This document shows, in pieces, positions 19,882-33,051 of a stretch of DNA of 64,000 bases. The notes under the pieces were generated by a model. That model worked only from the letters and a program-made list of their open reading frames with translations. It did no database searches and had not been told where the DNA came from. Each line of letters starts with the position of its first letter. Positions within the stretch are counted from its first letter, which is position 1. The stretch is from assembly GCA_043228905.1 (NCBI GenBank), contig JBHGNT010000009.1:5270001-5334000 (forward strand), written 5' to 3'. The stretch is from Azolla caroliniana. Taxonomy: Eukaryota; Polypodiophyta. A program made the position numbers and the translations under genes.

Positions 19882-22414
19882 CAAAGCCCACTCATGTATT
19901 AATAGGAAGAACCTCCTCCTTGTAATACAACGTCTCTATCCTTGTTGTTCCTCAACAATATCAACATACACATTCCGCATAAGCCTACACAATCGACCAG
20001 CCGACCACTTAACAATAGTCGACTAGACACCATACTGAGTGTCAACAATGACATCTCGATTTACTAAGCTCAACTTATGCAACAAAAAAAATCATAATTT
20101 GATTTGGTGAAATAGAACCAACACTAGACTTGAATTGAATCTAGGGAACATGAATTGTCCAATAAAATGGTTCCAATTTTGGGTTGGACTTACTCATTTT
20201 TGTTGCTCAAAATGTGAAAACTATGCTTGTGGGTTGGCTTACTAGGCCTATTAGTATTACTATAACTAATTAGAGGACCAAAAATAGAATTGTTTCTCAG
20301 CATTAGAAAATGGTCCTCAACAAGGTACTACCTTGATCTCTATAGGAATATTTCTGCTTTAATCTAGGAGATAATACTTGTTGGTGTCCAAAGCATTTCA
20401 GAAAATATGTAAGAGATTTGGGTGGGAACTTCATAGAAGAAAGGAGAAAATCCTTCACATAATTGCATAGCCCATTTCAAAAGTCATCCATTAAAGCTTC
20501 TTTATCCCATGGAATGTGACATACTAGAAGGAAAAAGTCTATTGCATGAGTCAACCTAAGCCAATCTCTTTAGATTTTGTTTATATTCATCCTCATATCT
20601 ATGAAGCTTTAGATATTGTTTACTTTTGAAGTTTGATGGAAGTTCCTTAATATAGCTATCAAAATCTTCTCGTAAGAACAACCTCTTCTCGAGCAATGGT
20701 ATGAACTACACTTGTTTCATATATGTAAACAAAATTTTGCCTAATCCAAGTCAAACAACATTAATTGTGTATTTTCTTCGATACATTTGAATTGCCAAAT
20801 GGTCTTGAATCAAGAATCATGAAATTTGAGGTTGCGTATTTCCATACCTCATTGGGAAATTGACTTTTGATTGCTTGAGGGAGTTTTGTACTCCGAACAC
20901 TTGTTGTAATAAATAATATTTTTGCTTCTAGTTAGTGGACCCATGGGGATAACTCATATTGTTATGACTTTATAAGTACTCATGTATTGTAGGCCTCTAA
21001 GCAACCTTTGATTCCCTTATTCTAATGCAAGAAACTTGGTTGTGAGGCAATCAAGCTTTGACAATATGTGCATGTGCTCTTGTTGATTGATGGAGTCCAA
21101 AGCTTTGGGAAAAGCTTTGTATGGTAAAAACAATACTTGATTGAGATAGGAAAATAAGGAAAAGAATTTTATTATAGAAGAACAAAAGGTACAAGGTTAT
21201 ATACCGAAGATTGACATTGAACTATAATTGGTTTGATAGCATGGCGGTCTTTCCTATATGTAGTACTCATAGTCATATGCATCTGTACCACCTAGTTGTG
21301 ATGCATGCTCTCACTTGCATATCATTGATGCTTATTACTTATTGATCATGTATAACTATTACATAATGCACTAAAATAAGCATAGCATAGAGTGTCACAT
21401 AATGAAAATATGTACAATACTAGTTGTGATCATTTTCATATCTCATGTGATAATGTAATGGTTAAAGTTTAACGTGTAGATTGAGAGAGTCATGGTCTCT
21501 AAACCTATGTGATTTTGTATAATCATGACAATATTGCAAATCTTGATATTAGGCGAAGCCATGTGGGATAATATGTTTCTTAAGTAATAATACAAATTGG
21601 ATTGTTTCAAATTGTTGCACATGAGTTTCTCTATATTTGGAATCATGATGGTGATGATACAATTTTGTAGAGCGTATTTATTACAACGTGTGGTTTGTCA
21701 ACTAGATCAATGGCCAATGAACAAAATTAGAAATGTTTGTACATCTCAATGGACATGCAATATTGGAAACATATTTCATAACCAAAGATAATTATTGGAA
21801 ATGTTTGTTTAATGGATAGGACTATCTATTACTATGTTCAATTGCCATGCTTCAAAACTAGTAAAAGGATACAAACGTATATACATAGTTCTGATGCAAG
21901 CACAAGTGGAAGCGGAAGCGGAGAAAGAGCGGGGAAAGATGATAAAAGGCAAAAACCACTATATGTTGGTATTGAGGGCAATTTGCGAGTTGGTAACTCC
22001 GCCAATCATGTCAATATTATCAAACAATATTAGTGAGTGCATTAAGAATTTAGCCTATTCAAGGATGAGAGGAGTATACATGATTGGATGCAATCAATTG
22101 CCATTCTGGTGGGGCTTCCTCCCTACATGGTAGATGTATTTCATGTTATTTATAAGCTAGCAAGAGAGTCCAAAAACAACAAATGCATTGGACTTACATT
22201 TGAGAAGTACATTAACCATTATAAGTGGAGAGATGTGAAAAAAACAAACTTCCTTGAAGCCTTTAACTTTTCCTATTGAATTGGGCTTATAGTAATTATT
22301 GCAATGGTCCCATCGTTTGAAGTTTCACAAAGATGCACATTCTTGGGTTATGGTAGCTAATTTGATAACATGTCACATGGGAATTTGTTCTTTTGTCAAA
22401 ACATGGCATATACC
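19882..22414. other. AT-rich intergenic DNA, no gene recognised
   Basis: No supported gene. Overlapping plus-strand frames at 21812-22133 have an alternating-charge stretch but no motif I recognise. No terminal repeats, tandem arrays or splice-consistent coding series stood out. Confidence 0.5.
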
Positions 22415-22712
22415 CAATGTTATCAATGCAAAACTATAAACAAATAGTCAATCCACCAAATCTCCACTGTTTGGAACCGTCTTCCAATTTGTCAGCATGT
22501 GCCCATGTATCAACAATCAAGGGGCTAAAACGTATGCGACCAATTGGGGGGGGCAATGTTATCAATGCAAAACTATAAACAAATAGTTAATCCACCAAAT
22601 CTCAACTGTTTCGAACCGTGTTCCAATTTGTCAGCATTTGCCCATGTATCAACAATCTGTGCCCATGTATCAACAATTGAGGGGCTAAAACGTATGCCAC
22701 CGATTGGGGGGG
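22415..22712. repeat. 139-bp tandem duplication
   Basis: Copy 1 at 22415-22553 and copy 2 at 22554-22712, each starting CAATGTTATCAATGC and ending in a G-run after CAATTGG or CGATTGG. Copy 2 has an internal extra 20-bp duplication (TGCCCATGTATCAACAATC type). Few mismatches, so recent. Downstream at 22738-22880 a short frame (FIFFPNLREVSFWEGF) faintly recalls a leucine-rich repeat but is too short to call. Confidence 0.85.
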
Positions 22713-22879
22713 CAACATCTAAGCCAACGATATACATATGAAGCTCCCGCAAGCGGCAATAGGAGGTTATAGTTCGCCATCATATCCATATGATCCATTC
22801 ATATTTTTCCCTAACTTGAGAGAAGTTAGCTTCTGGGAGGGGTTTCACCCAAATTACTCCATTCTTAAGAAGAGGGCTT

Positions 22880-23325
22880 CCATGGAACACTTGTATATGT
22901 ATGTATATATACATATATAGATATGTATAAATGTGTACATACATACATATGGATGTATATACATACCATCCATACGTATATGTATGTGTCTATGTATATA
23001 TTATATATACAGATATCATGATGTACATGTGTACATACATACATATGGATATATATACCATCTATATGTATATGTATGTGTATGTATATATGTATATACA
23101 TTATATGGTATAGATACACATAGCCATTCACATTCACATATACATATACATATATGATATACATATACTGTTATACATATATACATATCATATGTATATG
23201 TATATGATATACATATACATGTATACATGTATATGTATATGTATATGTATATGACATATATATACCGTATACGTATATACATATAAATTACAACTAATAT
23301 GTACATATACATATACATACATATA
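22880..23325. repeat. TATATG/ACATATA microsatellite
   Basis: About 450 bp of TATG, TATATG and CATATA steps in alternating orientation, hence rich in self-complementary segments. Open frames here are artefacts. Confidence 0.85.
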
Positions 23326-23329
23326 AATG

Positions 23330-25799
23330 ACGACTAAATGAAGGAAGAGTCTTGTGATCCTCTGTTCTGTTCTGTTCTGCTACCATGGTGTTCTCTGGAT
23401 CTGCTCTGCTCCTTCCTCTGATGATGATTACGATGGTGCGCGTATCAGGTACACATCCATGTGCTCTTAACATCCTTTTTAAGTAAAGCAAGGCTTCTCG
23501 AGAGAGCAAGAGAGACTTTGCTTGCCTATTCTTTTCGTCTTAGGGTTTGTAAGCTTTTCTTTAGTCCTAGCCAGAAAAATAGAGAGAGTATTAGCGTGAC
23601 AATGAATATATTCTAACGAGATGGGGACGGGCCTGGGCCTGGGCCTGACCACATGGTAGGAATTGAAGTTGGGCTTCCTCTGTTTTAGAGGGAGATTACT
23701 TATCTTCATACTCTCTGAGAGGTCCTGTTACTGGATTTCCGCGGATGATTATCAGGCATTATAAATTTCTCAGGTAGGTTTACAAATTTTGTTTTGTGAT
23801 GTGATTAATGCATTTCCTCCATCGGAAAACCCAAACTTCTGTTTTTATAGATACAATATCCTTTTCCAATGGAAAAGATAATGCACACAACTCCATTTTA
23901 GCAAAGTATAATTTATTTTATTTTTTTCTAACACACAATTATGGTTGCAACCTCTTTGGGTCTACTAAGGCATGCGCTATAAAGAGTCTCTTCCTGTATT
24001 TCGAAAATTGAGTTTGTTGGAGGAGTTTGTATGAGATTGGCACATTGAATGATCTAGATTAGGATGCATTCCGGAACAGTGGCATATTCTTTACATTGGA
24101 GTGTAAAGTGCTCTTTACACATTAGATTTTGACAACACGGAAATTTGATTTACTCTTTATTTCTCTGTATGATCCATTCTCGATTATGAGATGCTGACTC
24201 CATTTATAGAGAAGAGAAAGATTGTTTTTCATGCTTTGAATGGATCATGTACTATTGGGTGCATGCTCCCTGACATTTACTGTAGATTTCCCAACATATC
24301 AGTTTGATGTGAGTCTGACAATACTCCAATTTTGTATGCATTGTATCTCCTTTACATTTGTTGGCTAGTGTGTTCACAAGGCATTGTTCAGTGTTCTTCA
24401 TAGTCATGTTCTCCCGGAGTGCTCATCCACATTCCATCTTTTTAACCATTTGCATTATAGGAGAGCTTCCTACTCTTGTTTGTCTTCTTTATTTCATTGT
24501 GAAAATCCCAAGTTTGAATTTGATAGGCAGAGTGCCTAAATGTGTATATCTCTGTTGGTAAGGTTGTTTAATGGAGAATAGAAGGTCATATCTACATTCC
24601 ATTGGGCCATCTAATAATTTAGCGACCCCAGTGAGAGTAGAAACCCAAGTCCATGTGTCAGTAAAATTAAGGCATTGAACATGGCCAAATGCTGTGAGAA
24701 AAAAGAAAAGAGAAAAGAAAATATACGTGAATGACTACTCTAGGCCAAGCCAAGATGTGCTTACGAAATAATGATAACAAATATGGGTAACTTCAGGTTT
24801 TCCATACTGAAAAAATAGAACCGCTAGGTTTTCTAAAGCTTCATGATAATGATGTTAATGAATAAGTGGCGCAACAAATGATATTGACTCTTGAGATGAT
24901 TTTAAAAACATGAAGTGCATGACCACTATGTATGGGAACCATACTGAAGAAATAAAATCTCCAGGCTTTATAAGGATACACAACAGTGATCTTAATGAAG
25001 GAGGTGGCATTGCCATTGATAATAACTCTTGAGATGATTTTACAATTATGACATAACTATGTACAGTATGAGTAGTAGTAAGGTTGGCTGATGGTAGAGA
25101 GAGGCATGGGTTCTGATGAGCAAATAAAAAGAAAAATAGAATTAGAATAGAAATAAATAATGGTTAAATAAGCTCAGAAGAAAAACATAAATAATACGGT
25201 CTGGTGACAGAATCCGTTTTTTCCATCTGTATAACATTTATTTTCAATTAACTGATATCTAACAAGTAGACATGCTTTGATTGCATTTTTTTTTCACGTT
25301 TGTTCATCGTATTAACCACAAAGTCAAATTATTTTGTATGTTGATTTTGTGGCAGGTTTGCTTTGATCAAGGGCCATTTGAAGTGTTTATAGTGACTTAT
25401 TCTTTTATTTGATTTTCTACCTCAATAGTTCTTTTTGCATTTTATCATCCTTAAAATCGAGCATATTTTGGATGTCTAATCTGCCCTTGAAAATTCAATT
25501 TGGAGGTTGGATGGTCTCCGAAGTTTCCCGAAGGCTCCAAATTGTAGACATTCATTGTTGCCACTTCTCGGCATGTGACAGATGGGATAAACAATTTGCG
25601 AAATTGGATACAGACTAATTTAAAGCCTCGTAAACATAAACGAGGCTCAAATCTTGAACATTCTTCCCTCAAAAATACCGCAAACATTCATATATATATG
25701 TACACATAGATACATATATATTTATATATATCTTTGTCCTTATTGGGCCATAAATAAGCTCCTTTATCTAAACATTTAACAATAATATAGTTATAAAAA
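23330..25799 (+). other. upstream region and possible leader exon of the CoA carrier gene
   Basis: A GC-richer stretch at 23640-23775 ends CTCAG/GTAGG, a good donor site, and a plausible acceptor TTGTGGCAG lies at 25346-25354 in a T-rich context. A noncoding first exon is therefore possible but unproven. The rest is AT-rich without recognisable genes. Confidence 0.3.
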
Positions 25800-28700
25800 A
25801 TGGATTCTGGAGCTACAATAATCTCTCCAGAAACATCAACAAGGGTTTCTAAAGAGGATACTATGAGCTGTGAATTTGTGTCAGTAAGTGATACAATTCC
25901 TGTCTACGCTAAGGAGCTCATTGCAGGGGGTGCTGCGGGGGGTATTGCAAAGACGATTGTTGCTCCTCTTGAGCGTGTCAAGATTCTATACCAGGTGAAT
26001 ATTCCTTCTCAGCAATATAGTATCTTCCAACCAAGCATTTTATATCATTTCAATATATTAGACTACTATAAGGTGGGGAATGGGAATCGTGAGATTCAAT
26101 TTTAGCCACCTTATATATAGCCCCTCCCCTTTCTGAACATTTTTGTTCAATGCAAAAGAGGATGTACAGCACAAGATTGCTTAAAACCTTGGAACTTTGT
26201 CTTGGTAAAATTGTGCTTTTAAATGCTGTAGTAAGAATCTATGGTTTCTATTATATCAACAATTGGTAATTAATCCATTGTTTGTGGTGCTAAATGTGGA
26301 TTATATATATTTACCATATATTAATCTATTATGTTTTGGTTTTGGCATGCAGACAAGGTATCAGAAGTTTCAAAGTTTAGGAATTAGGCAATCATTAAGA
26401 TTTATCCTCACTAAAGAGGGATTTCCTGGTTTCTACAAGTAAGTACCTGCATCAGTGGATTATATCTAACAAATGCAGCATTATAGAAAAGATAAAACAC
26501 AAGATAATATCATGTTAACATATTTACAGGGGAAATGGAGCTAGTGTGATAAGAGTTGTGCCATATGCAGCTTTACACTTTATGACGTATGAGCAATACA
26601 GGAGGTTGATAATAGATCATTATCCACATGTATCACCTGGTGCATATGTAGACCTTCTTGCTGGTTCCATGGCCGGAGGGACTGCTGTCCTTTGCACTTA
26701 TCCATTAGACTTGGCTAGAACTAGATTGGCATATCAGGTTCGATAGTTCTCTACCTACTCTTCTCTTTCTTTTGTTTTTGAAACTGCATGGTAGGGTATG
26801 TCATGTTACTTTATTGTCTTGTTGTGTATTGCATCATATCATATTGTATCGCATCACATTGCGTCACATCTCTCTCTCTCTCTCTCATTTAGGTCTATTT
26901 TTCTGGAAGATAGCAATGTTTATTGTACCTGATTTGACAGGTCAAGGATGTAGCTGCAAATACGACAGTTTATCGAGGAATTGGCCACCTTTTTTCCAAG
27001 ACTTTGCAGGAAAGTGGGATACGAGGCTTGTATCGTGGAGTTGGTAAGCAACAAGAATTGTTGCATATTTCTCTTGGAATAAGACTGGATCACAGATGTT
27101 TATATTTTGGAATTTATCGGAAATAAACTCAAAATTAAAATGAATGGGAAATTTGTTTTTGCCCACCATCGAGTATGCATTTGAAACTGAGGGTTATTGT
27201 TGTAAATGGCAAACAAGTTCAGGGTGTTTTGGTGTTCTTCCTAGAATCCAACCTTAAAGAAATGCATTCCTTCAGTTTTCAAAATAAATTTGGTTTTAAA
27301 GATTATGTGAATACCCTTCTGAACTAGTGAAGCATTGAAGACTGGCATGCTCTCTCTCTCTCTCTGAAAGAAAAAGAATAGATATCTGATGAAGGAAAAG
27401 AAGAAGAAGACGATGAAGCAGTGGCAAAAGCAATAACAGAGGCAGATGTGTTCTAAGACTTCTTGCCCCAACTCTAGGACACGCCTTTATATACTAGCTC
27501 CTATGTAAAGGGGTTAGTATGCCCACAGAACCTTAGTCTTGTGCAGGCATACTAGCCCTTTTGCCTACACATCCTTGATGTTTTGTGTCCACACTCATGC
27601 CTAAGACTTCCCAGGATGGTCCTTGATACTACCAGGAGGACTGAATGATCAGTCATCTTCCTTGATAACAAAGTCTAGAAACACCTGAAACTCACACAGA
27701 TTCCAAAGTAGCACAAAGGATGACCTTTCCAAGACACCAGAAATTGGTGGAAAGCACAATCCTCAACGTCTCTTGAATGTCTAGGATATGATCCAGTTCC
27801 AAGTTAACTGAAAGACTCTGCAGTTCCACATTACCATCCACCATCTTGTCATCTTGTCTTCATTTAGTAGACAATTCACCATCTATCCACCAACATGTAA
27901 CACGGATGGATATGACTATTTGCCAGTTTCTATTTCTTTATCATTATCCATGGACCACGATGTCTAGGATATGATCCAGTTCCAAGTTAACTGAAAGACT
28001 CTGCAGTTCCACATTACCATCAACCATCTTGTCATCTTGTCTTCATTTAGTAGACAATTCACCATCTATCCACTAACATGTAACACGGGATGGATATGAC
28101 TATTTGCCAGTTTCTATTTCTTTATCATTATCCATGGACCACGATATCTTGGAGACAGTTTAGGCAGCTTAATAGCGGAACCAATACGTGGTGTAACCCA
28201 CTGCTCTTCTACCTGTAATGATCTTGGATTACATCTCGTGCTAACAAAATGTCTCTCTCTCCATATTGGGCCGGATATTTCTTTTTCCAATATGTATCAT
28301 GACTCTCATATTGTATCTTGTGCTGACAAAATGTCTCTCTCTCCATATTGGGTTAGATATTTCTTTTTCCAATCCTATTAAATATAGACAAGCTGGCTGA
28401 ACCCCATAATTTAGCTTGAACAGGGAAGACCTAGTTGTTGAATGATTCCCTGAGTTATATGAAAACCCAAGTACCAGCAAATAACTTTCTGAGTATGTCT
28501 TATAAACACCTGGTTAACCCTCTTTGTGTAATTATCAGTCTTAGCACGTCCTCTGCTACGAAATTTCAATTTAGTTCCTAGAGTCGCAAAGAGGCCAATA
28601 GTTTTGCGCAATGCAGAGATACACAATACATGTTGAATGAACAGATTGGCTACCTGTGTAGCGATTTTCATTTTAAAGAACTTCAGAATGTGGTGTATTT

Positions 28701-29957
28701 TATGGATTGTCCTCCCAACCTTAGGACAGTGCCTTTATATACTAGCTTCCTGCAGGGGGTACTATGCATGTCCATCCCCTTGCCCACAAAGCCTTAATGC
28801 CGTGTCGTCACACTCATATTCCGGAACATCTTAGTCTTGTCCTATGACACGTATGGTATGGTCGTGGCAAATTCTGGTTTTTGGAAACTGAGTTCTCCTG
28901 TAGATATCAATCATGTTTCAGGTATTTTGGTGTTTATTTTTAAGTTTTTTGATAAATATCCAACAAGTTTCAGGTATTTTGATGGTCAAACAGAAATTGG
29001 TAAAATCAGACTTAACATATAATGAAATGGTATTATAATCTATGTGAAAATTCATTGTTTTGGTATCTAAGAAGCTTTTCTTTACAGGTGCTACTCTATA
29101 TGGCATGCTTCCTTATGCTGGACTAAAGTTTTTTATCTATGAAAAATTGAAGACCTCGTTGCCAAATGAATCTCAAAATTCGATTTTTGCGAAACTTGCA
29201 TGTGGAGCCATAGCAGGGTTAACAGGACAAACAATCATATACCCACTGGATGTTGTGAGGCGGCAAATGCAAGTATGTTATATTGAGGCTTTTTATATTT
29301 AGAAAAAAAATTATACCACTAATTTGTTGGTGGATAAATACTGCCTAGTTTTTAAAAAATGACTGGATTACTTCTTTCTGGTGCAAAATTGATTAAGAGT
29401 ATTTACGCTATTCAAATTTGAAAACCTTGGAGTATTTTGGTCAATATCCTAAATGTTTGAGGTATTTTAGTCTCATGATTTTGAGTTTTTTCATATCCAT
29501 TATTTTTCCCTGGCTTTCTCCAATGTGGTTTGTGCGCTAGGTACAATCTGAGGCCAAATATAGGAATACATTGGATGGACTTCTTACAATTGTACGTACA
29601 CAAGGCTTGAGGCAGTTGTACGCTGGCATTAGTATTAATCATATCAAGGTAGACATTATCAGGGAAAGAGAAATTAAATGAAATGAAGTGTTACTTTATT
29701 GTGTCTTCAAAACAAATGACAATGAGAGCAAGGAATTATACCTATATTTATAGTCAGGAATATATATCTATTACAAATTGAGCTATTAAAAATGAAATTT
29801 GTTAATTTTGTTAATAATATTTATACTGATCAGTGAATTTAACCTTTTCTTTTTGTGATGGTACTTGTAGCTGGTACCATCAGTCGCAATAGGATTTGCT
29901 ACCTATGATGCTTTCAAAGGTATTCTTGGTGTCCCCCCTCGACAACAGGGAAGATGA
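25800..29957 (+). CDS. mitochondrial coenzyme A carrier (CoAc1/CoAc2-like), 7 exons
   Basis: Exons 25800-25994, 26353-26438, 26530-26737, 26941-27043, 29088-29272, 29541-29648, 29871-29957; all introns are GT-AG, and the total is 972 nt, 323 residues. A mitochondrial carrier with three ~100-residue repeats, each with the PX[DE]XX[KR] signature: PLERVK (56-61), PLDLAR (152-157) and PLDVVR (250-255), plus [17 protein letters not shown] after repeat one. Sequence and length fit the plant carriers that import CoA into the mitochondrial matrix through the inner membrane. A related substrate (ADP or another nucleotide) cannot be excluded from sequence. No disabling change. Intron 4 (2 kb) holds a gypsy relic and a tandem duplication. 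Confidence 0.9.
27778..28145. repeat. 183-bp tandem duplication in carrier intron 4
   Basis: CTAGGATATGATCCAG occurs at 27781 and 27964 (period 183), followed by near-identical sequence ending CCATGGACCACGAT. A second small duplication of ~80 bp (AAAATGTCTCTCTCTCC) lies at about 28247-28375. Confidence 0.85.
28241..28671 (-). pseudogene. Ty3/gypsy integrase relic inside carrier intron 4
   Basis: Minus-strand frame with degraded integrase features: [11 protein letters not shown], then [11 protein letters not shown], a [12 protein letters not shown] stretch (where the family has TDGQTERVNQ) and [11 protein letters not shown]...NYGVQP near the end. It is antisense to the host gene and interrupted by the local CT-rich duplication. 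No LTRs were found nearby. Confidence 0.6.
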
Positions 29958-32322
29958 AACACAATGTGACACTTGCAAAAGATGAACCTTCAATTCCGTG
30001 AATGTCGTTAAGGATGTTGATTGAGAAACAAAAGCATTAACACGAATGATGAGTTAATGCTAGTTGCAAGAATGACCCTTCAATGACATGCAGGTGTTCA
30101 ATGACTTTGATTAAGGAATGTCACTACCACTACAAATGACTCTTAACTAAATTAAATACTAGAATAGTTGGTGGAAAAGGTGCTTTTGCCTCACGCAATT
30201 TTCTATGTTTGCATTTGATTCGGAACAAAAGAAATGGAAATTGTCCTACCATTGACTTTCTTCAACGCATGTTCTATCACTTACATTAAGGTAGTATACA
30301 GTGGAAGTTTATTATGTTTCAAGTGTTTCACGTCTGCATGGATGATAGCCTGGACAACCCTAGAGCATGGCAACTGAAATTTATTTTCAGTCTCCAAGTA
30401 ATGACAAATTTTAATACTTCATAAATGGGTTCAAAAGACTATTTTAAAAAAAGATTGTATTGGCATAAACATACAACACTATGTTTTTGTTATCATCTTT
30501 TTGGGAAAATTATCAGAATATGTATTTCAAATTCAGAAAGTACAATTAGTTTGCTGCATTAAATAAAAAATTAAAGGCTTGTAATAAATCACACGAAAAA
30601 AAAGTTAAGATCTCTTACCTGAAAAGAATATGATGAGGTTTCGAAGATTTAGCATTTGTGATTATTAATAAATGTAATTTCTGCTGTAATTGGAAAGTGA
30701 GCATGAGTTGATTGGTCAAATTCTAATCTTAATCTGCTGCTGATTGTGTCAACTAGTGAGTAGACATTTCCTATTAAAAACTGGAATTTGGTAGCCTGGT
30801 TTCCAATTGGAAGCTTAAGTAGGTGCTTCATACATGGTTAGGATTCATGCAAACTAAACAAACACATGCACGAAGTTTGAAAATAAGGTGTATTTTCTGT
30901 ATATGGACATAATTTTGTAGTTTTGTTTGTCATGTTTGGGATGTGGGATCCTTTTGCTGTGCTGTAATAACAATGAGATGCACTATTCAATGTGGAATAT
31001 GAAATTCTCGACCATATTTTCTCTTCTATGGTTGCCATTCAGGTGAAAATGTAGGATATTTTGCTTCTTAGATAGTTAGGTTTTTGAGATAGGTATGATT
31101 TTAAAGAATGTGATATAAAAGCAATCTTTAGCTACGGAATGCTCTTGTAATGCAAGATTTTCTGAAAACAATCATGCTTTTTCACCATTAATCTCACAAT
31201 TGGAAGGTCTAAGCTACATACGTACATTGGGGATCTTTTTGCTGTCCCGCAATAACAATGAGATGCACTATTCAATGCTGAATATGAAATTCTCGATCGT
31301 ATAATAATGTGATACAAAAGCAATCTTTAGCTATGGAATGCTCCTGTAATGCAAGATTTTCTGAAAACTATCATGCTTTTTCACCATCAATCTCACAATC
31401 GGAAGGTGTAACCTACATACGTACATTGGGGTCTTGTACGAACATTGAAATTGAAACTTGGGTATGATGAGGTGTGGGTGAAATGTTTTAGTTAGTACAG
31501 ATGGGGTAATTAGTTTTATGGTTTGATCTTGCATTAAATTTCCTCTTGGCTTAGAAAAACATCTAGCCTCTTCTTTGTTTTTCTCTACTGTTAAATAGTT
31601 GTGCACATTTTGATGAACATTATAAGAAAAAGTGTCAACAAAGGCCTTGAAATGTATGCACTAGGATTTGTATGTTCATAGTTTTTTTGTGAATTTCAAT
31701 ACATCAGTTCGATCAAATATGTTATAGTTAACTTTGTGAACATGATTCAACACAAATATGGATATTTTTTGCTGTAGCGATTCCATTTTGAATTGGTGTA
31801 GTGAAGTTACTTCAATATCAACGTTTTCTATGTATGCAATTGCGTTACATGGATATCGTAAACATTGGTTTTGCATGCATGCAAACATTGAATATCAAAT
31901 TTGTTCAGCGAAATATCAATTAACATGTAATGTAGAAAGACCTCAAGAACCCATAGAAAGTTGTTTCAAAAGTAAAAAATCTCTTACTCATAAAAGATTT
32001 CCATATGTTAGTTTAGGATTGCAAAATTTCCTTAGTAGAACATATCAAATAAAATAAAACATGAAGAATTCTAGCATCTTTCTCCCATATATACCCCAAG
32101 GACAGGAAAAGACAACATGACAAGTTAGTTAGCTAGATGCATGGATTTATTTTGTGCTCAACTTTATTTGGGTTTAGTATGCATAATATAAACAACCAAC
32201 ATGTAGTCTACCACGTAGATAGATAGATGGATAGATTTTATTATCATCTTCGAAGATAGAATATGACCTATGAGACGGAGAGATGGAGATGGAGAGAGAA
32301 CCAATCATGAAAACTAGAAACC
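29958..32322. other. intergenic DNA with a 199-bp partial tandem repeat
   Basis: Carrier 3' UTR followed by AT-rich DNA. GCAATCTTTAGCTA occurs at 31121 and 31320 (period 199), with matching flanks through ACATACGTACATTGGGG. A third partial copy (AACAATGAGATGCAC) begins at 30969. No gene recognised; the frame at 31758-32057 has no known motif. Confidence 0.6.
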
Positions 32323-32510
32323 GACATGTTACCATGTGAACATGCATGATGAGTGTGACGATACATAGTGTGAACCGAGACACGAAGACCCAAAACTGAC
32401 ATGTGACCTTGTGAACATATGCATGATGACTGAGACGACAATGTGAACCCAGACACGAAGACTAGAAACCGAGGTCCGACATGTGACCCCGTGAAAATGC
32501 ATGATGACTA
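32323..32510. repeat. 75-80-bp tandem repeat upstream of the MiAMP1-like gene
   Basis: Units start with GACATGT at 32323, 32398 and 32478 and share TGAACAT...GCATGATGA, then GACACGAAGAC. Two full copies and one partial, 200-390 bp before the MiAMP1-like start, so possibly within its promoter. Confidence 0.75.
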
Positions 32511-32712
32511 TGAAAGGGTCCATAATTCTAAGCTTGGGTGTCAACTTTGTCCAAGAGAAAGGCATGAACAAGTCTTAAGGAAAAAACGTGAGCCCATAGC
32601 CTTAACACACACAGACATACACACATGTACATCATGCATATTCATACTCATTCATATACATATGATACATCCTAACCAAACACAGGCAAATAAAGTTGGT
32701 GTTGCTTGAAAG

Positions 32713-33051
32713 ATGCAAAACAAGGGATTTAACCAAAAGATGGGGATGAGGTTAATGTTGGTGGTGGTGATGTTGGTGCTCTTGATGGATATGGTGGTCT
32801 TCCCGACAATGGCGAGCACTTTCATCGTGTGGCAAGGGCCGGGATGCAACAACGTGGCTCGATCCATCACCAATTGTGGTTGCTCCAACATTGCCTCGGA
32901 CACACATGGCGGGTACCAGTTCACGTATTCCGGCCAGACGGCAGCCGCGTACAATGCAGCGGATTGCCAGGGAGTCGCGCAAACCCGATTTGATAGCTCG
33001 GTCCAAGATTGTAGGGCTTTCGGGTGGCAAAGCTTTTTTATTCAATGCTAG
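32713..33051 (+). CDS. MiAMP1-like secreted antimicrobial peptide
   Basis: Single-exon gene, 112 residues. Residues 1-34 form a hydrophobic signal peptide (RLMLVVVMLVLL core; likely cleavage after PTMA). The mature ~78 residues hold six cysteines (mature positions 11, 21, 23, 51, 66, 78), the invariant pattern of MiAMP1 beta-barrel peptides. They also hold WQGPGCNN, the GGYQF...YSGQTAA segment and the C-terminal AFGW...FIQC. The family is secreted and inhibits fungal growth; three disulfides are expected. The true start could be Met10 or Met12, which leaves a cleaner signal peptide. A near-consensus AATAAT lies at 33162. It stands alone, with tandem repeats upstream. Confidence 0.92.
   Translation: MQNKGFNQKMGMRLMLVVVMLVLLMDMVVFPTMASTFIVWQGPGCNNVARSITNCGCSNIASDTHGGYQFTYSGQTAAAYNAADCQGVAQTRFDSSVQDCRAFGWQSFFIQC

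Noticed and set aside
21812-22280. Overlapping plus-strand frames upstream of the 139-bp repeat
   Set aside because: No known motif, no consistent splice structure, and composition like the surrounding intergenic DNA.
22415-22712. CRISPR-like repeat-spacer look
   Set aside because: Two long units only, no short palindromic repeats or varied spacers, and the window is a plant nuclear genome.
22738-22880. Possible leucine-rich repeat fragment (FIFFPNLREVSFWEGF)
   Set aside because: Single repeat-like phrase of about 20 residues; chance similarity cannot be excluded.
31758-32057. Frame sharing KHWFC and nearby bases with 52074-52286
   Set aside because: Only a short stretch matches; it could be a common old repeat but is too weak to call.
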